A model generated the notes under the pieces. The model saw only the letters and a list, made by a program, of their open reading frames with translations. It was not told where the DNA came from and did not search any database. Positions 6,849 through 12,051 of a stretch of DNA of 12,051 bases are shown here, piece after piece (the stretch's first letter is position 1; each line of letters opens with the position of its first letter). A program made the translations under genes and the position numbers. This DNA comes from JBFWUW01 sp050247075. GTDB lineage: Bacteria > Planctomycetota > Planctomycetia > Pirellulales > JBFWUW01. Location of the stretch: NCBI GenBank assembly GCA_050247075.1, contig JBFWUW010000124.1, positions 1-12,051 on the forward strand, given 5' to 3'.

Positions 6849-8339
6849 CTAGCCGCCAAAGGCGGCCCTGCGCAGGCCGACGAGCGAATCGCAGAAAGGC
6901 TTCGGCCGGCCAGCGTCGTCGAACAGGCCGCCGTGGGGAAATTCGTGCGGCACGCCATCGGCCAGCGAGTTCCAAAACACGCCTTGTACGGATGGCTTGG
7001 ATAGCATCAGGCCGATCAAACGCTCGCCCCAAATTTGCTGGACCTTATCGCTCCAACCGCCGGGCAAGGCATTGCTCAAGGGAAGAACACCGCCGCGGGT
7101 TTGCGGACATTTGCCGTCGGCGCTGGGAACCGTGACAGCCGTATACAGCGGCAGCCCTAGCATGCTCCAATGGTCAAGCAAGCGATTGAAAGCCAACATG
7201 CTGCGCGGCAAGCAGCCGCCGGGCCGATAGCCCACGTTGAACTCCAGCCCCAACCCCGACAGGCCAATGCCAGCCCGGACAATGGCGTCGGCAAAGTCAA
7301 AGGGAGACAAGACCACGTCTTGACGCGACATGTATTCCGCCCAGGGCTGGTCGAAAAACAGCACGACGGGTGTCTGTGGATCAGCCCGCCGGACGGTTTC
7401 TATGGAGAGAACCGTCAGCCGCAGGCGTTCCTCCTCGCTGAGGGACAATGAGTCGCTCAGGTTGACCCGCGCGGCGCATTGCCAGACATCCACCTTGCCG
7501 CGGTACCGCAGCACGGTACGCTCAACATGTTGCGTGACAAATTGCACAAGCTGGTCGAAATTGCCTTCCCATAGGCAGAGCCAGTTGGGAAGCGCCTGGT
7601 CGTCCATCTTCAACAAAGGGCCGCCGCAAATGCGCAGGCCCGCCGCGCGGCACCAATCGACTTGCTGGTCGTAAAAACCCCAGTTGAGTTCTTCCTCGAC
7701 TTGTTCGATGTCGCGCCAGTTGAACTGCACGATTGCCGCCGTGCCGACGGCGCGGGCCAAGGTCTGGGCGTTCTCCGTCAGCGGGGCCGAATCGAGGCGA
7801 ACGCCAAACATGCGGTCTTGGTTGCCGGGCGACTGCCGCCGCGCGGCCAGCGCCTGGTCGATAAAGCATTTGACGACTTCAATGCCGCCCGACACGGCAT
7901 GTTGTATCGCTCGTTCCGCGTGGCCTGTCGCCGTGGCGGGATCTTGCTGATTGGTAACAGCAGCGGCCAATTGCATCACGGCGGAGTGGACGCGCGAACG
8001 CAACGATTCCGGGACGGCCATGCCCGCCGATTGCCACTCAAAAAGCTGGTTGCGCAACAGGTTGATCGTGCCGCGGGCCAGCTCCTCCGGCAACTGGTAC
8101 GGCTTGGTCCGCGTCATCAACGCGGCCGTGGAGTGATACTGCAATCCATAGCCCTCGACATTCCAAGGGACATAGACATTGCCGGAGTCAGCCACGGCCC
8201 GATCGATCTGCAGCGTACCCCCTTGGAAAGAAATGCGGCTGCGCCAAGGGTTAAGGTCTGGCCCGGCGATGTAGGCCCATTGGGCCTCGTCGCGGCCTAG
8301 CCGCTCTGGCGGATGAACCAGGAATCTCATCGCGCCCAT
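6849..8339 (-). CDS. GH10-like TIM-barrel protein (xylanase-like, acid/base Glu not conserved)
   Basis: With the start at 8339 the protein has 496 residues. Residues of about 1-100 form a beta-rich N-terminal region (RFLVHPPERL...SRISFQGGTLQIDR) and about 175-480 a TIM-barrel domain similar to glycoside hydrolase family 10. Barrel signs are FGVRLDS at 178-184, VQFNW at 204-208, GLEFN at 364-368 with E366 in the nucleophile-like position, and QGVFWNSLAD at 452-461. The end, HEFPHGGLFDDAGRPKP (465-481), is typical of GH10-like endings. Where GH10 enzymes carry DVVNE, this protein reads DVWQC (284-288), so the acid/base glutamate appears replaced. Polysaccharide hydrolysis is therefore not assured. 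No signal peptide is visible. The frame is open up to an ATG at 8456, but those 39 codons look unlike the family and span a strong hairpin. ATG 8330, giving MRFLVHPP, is the other plausible start. Confidence 0.8.
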   Translation of the reverse strand: MGAMRFLVHPPERLGRDEAQWAYIAGPDLNPWRSRISFQGGTLQIDRAVADSGNVYVPWNVEGYGLQYHSTAALMTRTKPYQLPEELARGTINLLRNQLFEWQSAGMAVPESLRSRVHSAVMQLAAAVTNQQDPATATGHAERAIQHAVSGGIEVVKCFIDQALAARRQSPGNQDRMFGVRLDSAPLTENAQTLARAVGTAAIVQFNWRDIEQVEEELNWGFYDQQVDWCRAAGLRICGGPLLKMDDQALPNWLCLWEGNFDQLVQFVTQHVERTVLRYRGKVDVWQCAARVNLSDSLSLSEEERLRLTVLSIETVRRADPQTPVVLFFDQPWAEYMSRQDVVLSPFDFADAIVRAGIGLSGLGLEFNVGYRPGGCLPRSMLAFNRLLDHWSMLGLPLYTAVTVPSADGKCPQTRGGVLPLSNALPGGWSDKVQQIWGERLIGLMLSKPSVQGVFWNSLADGVPHEFPHGGLFDDAGRPKPFCDSLVGLRRAAFGG

Positions 8340-8389
8340 GGAATTGCGACCTGTAGGAAATCGGCAAGCGCTCTTCACGCGATGGCCGG

Positions 8390-8404
8390 CCCCTCCGCGA
8401 GGGG
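8390..8404. repeat. Compact GC hairpin between the MATE and GH10-like genes
   Basis: CCCCTC (8390-8395) and GAGGGG (8399-8404) pair perfectly over a 3-base loop. It lies between the MATE stop and the chosen GH10-like start, with no T-run on the minus-strand side. It could weaken read-through between the two genes or act in the leader of the GH10-like mRNA. Its position argues against the longer coding start at 8456. Confidence 0.4.
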
Positions 8405-8508
8405 TGGTCAAGTACACACGATGTCCGAGTCTAACCCCCAGCGGCGCAACGATCAAGGCATCGTCGCCGGCCAGGCCGCGGCCCTAATTCCCAGGCCGAG
8501 AAGCCGGT

Positions 8509-9852
8509 TTAAACCTTGGCCTCCAGCCAGCCGCCCTGACGCAGGCGCAGCATGACCAGGCCGCCGCGCACGGTCAGATCCGCAACGACGGCAAACCATG
8601 CACCGTCGACTCCAAATTTCCACGCATAGGCCAACAGCCAGACCATGGGCAGTCGAATACCCAGCAAACCGATAAAATTGACCGCCAGCGGCCAGCGCGT
8701 ATCGCCAGCACCGCGAAAGCCGCCATTCAAGATCGACACGGTGGCGAAGCCCGGCATGCTAAAGGCCAAGATGCGCAACAACTGGCTGGCGGCCAAAGAG
8801 ACCGGCTCGTGTTCGGCGCGTACGAACAATCGCGGCAAGGGATCGGCGAAGACAAAAAACACCAGGCCGGCCAGCGTCATGAAGCCCGTCCCCCATAGCC
8901 AACACTTGCGGACGCTGTCGCGCGCCAGGTGCGGCTGCCTGGCGCCCAAGTGCTGCCCGGCCAGGGTAGCAGCCACATAATGAAACGCCACCGCCGGCGG
9001 GTAGCACAGCGACTCCACGCGCAGCGCCACGCCATGCGCGGCCGTGGCCAACTCGCCCAGGCCATTGATCATGGACACAAAGCCGAAATGGCAAATCATG
9101 ACACCGGCCTGGTCCAATCCACCGGGCAAGCCAATCTTCAGCAGCCTGTGGATCAGCTCGCGGTCGGGGCGAAACAGGGCCAGCGACCAACGCAAACCAC
9201 CCTGGCCCACGGCAAACAGGGCGATGACCAGCAATCCACCGGTGATGTGGCCGCAGGCCGTGGCCATCGCCAGCCCGCGCCAGCCAAGCCCCCATTGCCG
9301 CATGAGGAGCAAGGCGGCCACGGTATTGACGACATTGACGCCCGCCATGACCAGCAAGCCAGACCCCATGCGGCCCGCCCCCCGCAGGCAAGCCACGCCG
9401 ACCACTTCCACCATGAGCAAAGGCACGGACCACAAGACAATGTTCAGGAATTCCACTGTCAGGTCGGCCGACTCCCCCTGCATTTGCAGCACCCGCACCA
9501 AATGTCGGCCGCCTAGCGACAAACCGAGTGTCACGGCCGCCATCAGCACGGCACCGATCAGCAGCGATTGGTGCAACACGCGGTTCGCGGCTAGCCGGTC
9601 GCCGGCACCCACGAAACGGGCGGTCATGGCCGTGGCACCGATGGCTACCGCGGCAAACAAGGTCGGCAGCATCCACAGCAAGTATTGCAGCAACCCCATC
9701 GCCGCCAGATGCTGCTGCTGGAGGTACCTTCCCGTCAAAAAGAAGTCGGTCAGGCCCACCAGCATCGTCAGCGTCTGCTCGATCAGCACGGGCGTGGCCA
9801 ATCGCCACAACGACGGAATCTGATGGTTTTCGCCCGATTCGTCGGTATTCAA
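8509..9852 (-). CDS. MATE-family multidrug/toxin efflux transporter
   Basis: A 447-residue integral membrane protein with about twelve hydrophobic segments in two similar halves, the usual size and layout for MATE (NorM/DinF-like) transporters. The first half opens with LWRLATPVLIEQTLTMLVGLTDFFLTGRYL (15-44). The family RGAG motif occurs in both halves: LRGAGRMGSGL at 156-166 and FRGAGDTRWPL at 379-389. The second half begins near 238 (LLKIGLPGGLDQAGVM). It should export cationic drugs, metabolites or other small molecules using a Na+ or H+ gradient; the substrate cannot be predicted. The start codon is TTG at 9852. No ATG or GTG lies in frame between it and the upstream stop at 9904-9906, and the next ATG (residue 30) would remove part of the first membrane segment. 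No Shine-Dalgarno sequence is obvious. It lies 169 bp upstream of the GH10-like gene on the same strand. Confidence 0.92.
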   Translation of the reverse strand: MNTDESGENHQIPSLWRLATPVLIEQTLTMLVGLTDFFLTGRYLQQQHLAAMGLLQYLLWMLPTLFAAVAIGATAMTARFVGAGDRLAANRVLHQSLLIGAVLMAAVTLGLSLGGRHLVRVLQMQGESADLTVEFLNIVLWSVPLLMVEVVGVACLRGAGRMGSGLLVMAGVNVVNTVAALLLMRQWGLGWRGLAMATACGHITGGLLVIALFAVGQGGLRWSLALFRPDRELIHRLLKIGLPGGLDQAGVMICHFGFVSMINGLGELATAAHGVALRVESLCYPPAVAFHYVAATLAGQHLGARQPHLARDSVRKCWLWGTGFMTLAGLVFFVFADPLPRLFVRAEHEPVSLAASQLLRILAFSMPGFATVSILNGGFRGAGDTRWPLAVNFIGLLGIRLPMVWLLAYAWKFGVDGAWFAVVADLTVRGGLVMLRLRQGGWLEAKV

Positions 9853-10122
9853 GATCGTGGTTGCTGGGTAACGGGAGAAAACAGACTGCCGGGCATAAAA
9901 CCTTCAATTCGTTTCGATTTACGCTCGGCGACAAGGCGTCGAGCGGAAACCGGCACAGCACGCCATCGTGCTAAAACCGTAGCCGCCGGATTCGGTGGGC
10001 GGGGCAGTCCTAGCCCGTTCCGGACCTCTTTTCTCTGCGTCGGTGCCTTTTTCGCGGCGCAAAACGGGCCACACTTGTCAGCAACGTGCCACTTGAGGGA
10101 TTGTAGCAGCCGCTTGGAATTG

Positions 10123-10133
10123 GGGTCAGACCC
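10123..10133. repeat. GGGTCAGACCC palindrome, possible REP-like element
   Basis: GGGTC and GACCC flank a single central A. Sequences with this core, preceded by TTGG and followed by TTT as here, are commonly seen as dispersed palindromes near REP-type or IS200-like elements in many bacteria; this is from memory, not a search. AGCAGC (10105-10110) and GCTGCT (10142-10147) form a wider inverted pair around it. No associated transposase gene is in the window. Confidence 0.4.
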
Positions 10134-10257
10134 TTTGTACCGCTGCTGGCCACGGCGATCATCAGCGTTGCATCTTGATGGCTTCACGCCGATCGATTGG
10201 TGCCTTGTTTTTCGATCCGAAGGCCAACAAGCGGAGCGCGGTGCGGGTCCACTTGTG

Positions 10258-10277
10258 GGCAAAGCTCTTGCTTTGCC
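10258..10277. repeat. Perfect 8-bp hairpin, related to the one at 5386-5412
   Basis: GGCAAAGC (10258-10265) pairs perfectly with GCTTTGCC (10270-10277) around the loop TCTT. The motif CAAAGCTC(C/T)TGCT(A/T)TGCCGGC is shared with 5391-5411, pointing to a dispersed intergenic repeat family. No gene ends next to it, so a terminator role is unlikely here. Confidence 0.55.
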
Positions 10278-10945
10278 GGCCTGATGCGCGGGTGTCGGTT
10301 ATTGCCTCTGAGCGGGCTCGATGGGCATGGATTGTCCATGACAGTGATTCCCTATACCCAACGCCTCTCCAGGAATGCCGGGCAAGGGCACCGCCGTTGT
10401 GGGTAATGCGACGGTTCGGCCGCTCCGGCGGACTTCTCCGCCCGTCACCGTTGGGGATGAAGTAGGTGTCCGGCGACAGCGGCCCCGCGGGTGGGCTCCA
10501 TTCCATGGAGATCTTTCCTCACGTTCATCAAGCCCACGCTTGTGAATTGGGCCAACCGAGCAACCCCAACCCGCAGGCGGCCTGAGTTGCCATGACCGTT
10601 GAACTCAACCGCCAAAAACCGTAACATGTGCTTCACAAATAGGTTGCGCCATACGCGCCGCCACGGTGGCTTGATGCTCGGATTATGGGTGTCCCTGATT
10701 GCCCTCTGTTTGCCGTCGGCCATCCGTATGTTTGCCCGGCGCAGCGTCCGGGCCTTGGGTGGCGAGAACTCGCGCGGACAAGTCCCAAATGTCGTCGTTG
10801 TCAGCAGGGCAGTCGGTCGTTTCCGACAATCTCTGGCGGGATTCAGGCACCATTGTGGACAGGATGATCAACTTCAATTCTGGCATGAACGGCCACCCGG
10901 GGTTACGCTTTAGTGACGGAAATCGATTTCTCGGAACGTCGCGTC

Positions 10946-11767
10946 ATGCTCGTTCGCTGTCCACACTGCCGCAATCCCATCGAATTGACCGAGGATGGTG
11001 CGCTGACTGAAGTGAGCTGTCCAACGTGTGGCAGCAGTTTCAGCCTGATCGGTACCGACTCGACGGCGAGTCATCAGCCGGCACCATCGGCAACTCTGGG
11101 GCGTTTCACGCTTGTCAAGCAACTGGGCATGGGGGCCTTCGGTACGGTCTGGAAATCTCACGACAACGAACTCGATCGTTTCGTCGCGATCAAGATTCCC
11201 CGCCACGCACAACTCGATTCAGCTGAAGCGGCAAAATTCTTGCGTGAAGCCCGCACGGCCGCTCAGTTGAAACATCCCAATATCGTTAGCGTTCATGAAG
11301 TCGGGCGCGAAGGTGGCACGATTTACATCGTCAGCGATCTTGTGGATGGCGTAACTCTGACTGACTGGCTCACAGGTCAACGGCCGGATCCCCGGGAAGC
11401 CGCGGCCTTGTGCGCGAAATTGGCCAACGCCTTACATCACGCACACGAGCACGGGGTCGTGCATCGCGATCTGAAGCCCGGCAACATCATGCTGGACCGG
11501 AACAACGAACCGCACATCATGGATTTCGGGCTCGCCAAGCGGGAGGCAAGTGAGATCACCGTGACGATGGATGGTCAGATTCTCGGAACCCCCGCTTACA
11601 TGTCTCCTGAACAGGCCAACGGAGAGGGCCGGCACGTGAATCGCAGGGCTGACATCTTTTCCCTCGGCGTGATTCTGTTCGAACTCTTGACCGGAGAACG
11701 TCCATTTCGGGGCAATGCTCGCATGCTGGTCCATCAACTCCTCACTGAGGACGCACCTAGTCCTTAA
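10946..11767 (+). CDS. Ser/Thr protein kinase with N-terminal zinc ribbon, truncated in the kinase domain
   Basis: A 273-residue Hanks-type kinase of the planctomycete kind. A zinc ribbon is formed by CPHC (5-8) and CPTC (25-28). The kinase domain starts at about 53, with glycine loop GMGAFGTV (61-68), K83 in AIKIPR, the helix-C glutamate E101, HRDLKPGN (173-180; D175 and N180), DFG (193-195), SPE (220-222) and the conserved aspartate D236. The frame then stops at TAA 11765-11767, just after a TEDAPSP stretch where homologues continue with an arginine-containing final helix region and often long sensor domains. The stop lies inside the repeat element beginning at 11762, so the protein is probably a truncated remnant. 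Catalytic residues are present, but the missing end of the C-lobe makes stable activity doubtful. The ATG at 10946 gives the usual MxVRCPHC start; a GTG at 10913 is in frame but less likely. No membrane segment remains. Confidence 0.85.
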   Translation: MLVRCPHCRNPIELTEDGALTEVSCPTCGSSFSLIGTDSTASHQPAPSATLGRFTLVKQLGMGAFGTVWKSHDNELDRFVAIKIPRHAQLDSAEAAKFLREARTAAQLKHPNIVSVHEVGREGGTIYIVSDLVDGVTLTDWLTGQRPDPREAAALCAKLANALHHAHEHGVVHRDLKPGNIMLDRNNEPHIMDFGLAKREASEITVTMDGQILGTPAYMSPEQANGEGRHVNRRADIFSLGVILFELLTGERPFRGNARMLVHQLLTEDAPSP

Positions 11768-11937
11768 ACAAGCGAGTCGTGGTGGCCGTTTGCTGGATTG
11801 CCTCGGCGCGTGAGGATTCGCCGCGGCGTTTGGGTGGGGGGCGCCGGGAGAAAGGAATCGAGTTGTGGGTTGAGCATGAGGAGTTGGGGTTGAGGGTCGC
11901 GGCGGACCGGGGCGTCCGGGCTCCGCTTGTTTTAGGG
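11762..11937. mobile_element. MITE-like element, right copy of the long inverted repeat
   Basis: Bases 11762-11883 are the reverse complement of 1-122 (121 of 122 identical). The element appears to end at 11937, because CTCCGCTTGTTTTAGGG (11921-11937), read in reverse complement, resembles its other end, CCTTAAACAAGCGAG (11762-11776), differing by one substitution and two single-base insertions. This gives a unit of about 176 bp with imperfect terminal inverted repeats and no coding capacity, as in a MITE or internally deleted insertion sequence. A TA next to AACAAGCG at one end and CGCTTGTTT at the other would fit a TA-targeting (IS630/Tc1-like) element, but this is conjecture. CGGAC (11903-11907) and GTCCG (11914-11918) form a small internal hairpin. 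No gene is visible in the final 114 bases. Confidence 0.7.
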
Positions 11938-12051
11938 CGAGTCGCGTGTCGGCCGCTCGACGCACGACCGCCGTGGCATCAACACCGCATCGCGGCCACT
12001 CGGCGACGCGAGCTGGCGGCTACGGCGCTTGGCCGCTGGAACTGGTCCAAA

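Larger units (their letters stand above)
9853..10945. other. Long gene-free region upstream of the kinase
   Basis: About 1.1 kb between the divergent MATE and kinase genes. Short open frames exist on both strands (for example 10175-10465 and 10599-10913 plus, 10162-10506 minus), but none has a recognisable domain or convincing translation signal. Visible elements are the GGGTCAGACCC palindrome at 10123-10133, a perfect hairpin at 10258-10277 and a small palindrome at 10496-10510 (CTCCAT, 3-base spacer, ATGGAG). The density of palindromes and lack of genes suggest decayed intergenic or mobile sequence. I see no promoter that can be placed with confidence. Confidence 0.5.

Noticed and set aside
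8340..8456. An N-terminal extension of the GH10-like gene
   Set aside because: The extra 39 codons do not resemble the family and span a strong hairpin.
8759..9961. A 400-codon frame overlapping the MATE gene
   Set aside because: It is a shadow frame: the MATE frame has membrane segments and family motifs, this one is Arg/Gly/Pro-rich with none.
10162..10506. Short open frames on both strands between the MATE and kinase genes (also 10175-10465, 10445-10723, 10599-10913)
   Set aside because: They have no recognisable motifs, overlap each other and lack convincing start signals.
10913..10945. An earlier GTG start for the kinase
   Set aside because: Kinases of this type usually begin directly with the zinc ribbon, as the ATG at 10946 gives; the extra 11 residues have no support.
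1..12051. CRISPR array, tRNA, rRNA, prophage or defence genes
   Set aside because: No regularly spaced repeats, tRNA or rRNA sequences, phage structural genes or known defence motifs were seen.
11938..12051. A continuation of the kinase beyond the element
   Set aside because: None of the three plus-strand frames resembles the C-terminal part of a kinase domain.

Overview
The window most likely comes from a planctomycete, probably of the Pirellulales/Pirellula type. The signs are high GC, an exported PQQ-like beta-propeller protein beginning with a WPAFRG motif, a Tat-exported Gfo/Idh/MocA oxidoreductase, a GH10-like TIM-barrel protein of the kind seen in this phylum, and a Ser/Thr kinase with an N-terminal CPHC...CPTC zinc ribbon. 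This placement rests on family knowledge; there is no rRNA or other marker gene here.

Layout. Positions 1-122 are one arm of a long inverted repeat whose other arm lies at 11762-11883 (121 of 122 bases match). Positions 123-826 hold no convincing gene but several hairpins. Three plus-strand genes follow: a secreted PQQ-like propeller protein (827-2044), a secreted DUF4198-like/Kelch fusion (2144-3796) and a class-III PLP aminotransferase (3983-5380). They converge on three minus-strand genes: a Gfo/Idh/MocA oxidoreductase (5526-6809), a GH10-like protein lacking the usual acid/base glutamate (6849-8339) and a MATE-family transporter with a TTG start (8509-9852). A gene-free stretch of about 1.1 kb (9853-10945) contains hairpins and a GGGTCAGACCC palindrome. 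It precedes a Ser/Thr kinase (10946-11767) that stops inside its kinase domain exactly where the right repeat copy begins. That copy looks like a complete small element of about 176 bp (11762-11937) with its own imperfect terminal inverted repeats. The last 114 bases contain nothing I can identify.

How the parts fit. The oxidoreductase and GH10-like genes are 39 bp apart on one strand and probably co-transcribed, which suggests a carbohydrate-related role. The PQQ-like and Kelch proteins are both predicted to be exported and lie about 100 bp apart, so they may share an envelope role; their ligands are unknown. The aminotransferase and MATE transporter look like ordinary metabolic and efflux genes. 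I do not see a defence system, CRISPR array, transposase gene, prophage or biosynthetic cluster. The most notable structure is the mobile repeat pair and the kinase it appears to have cut short.
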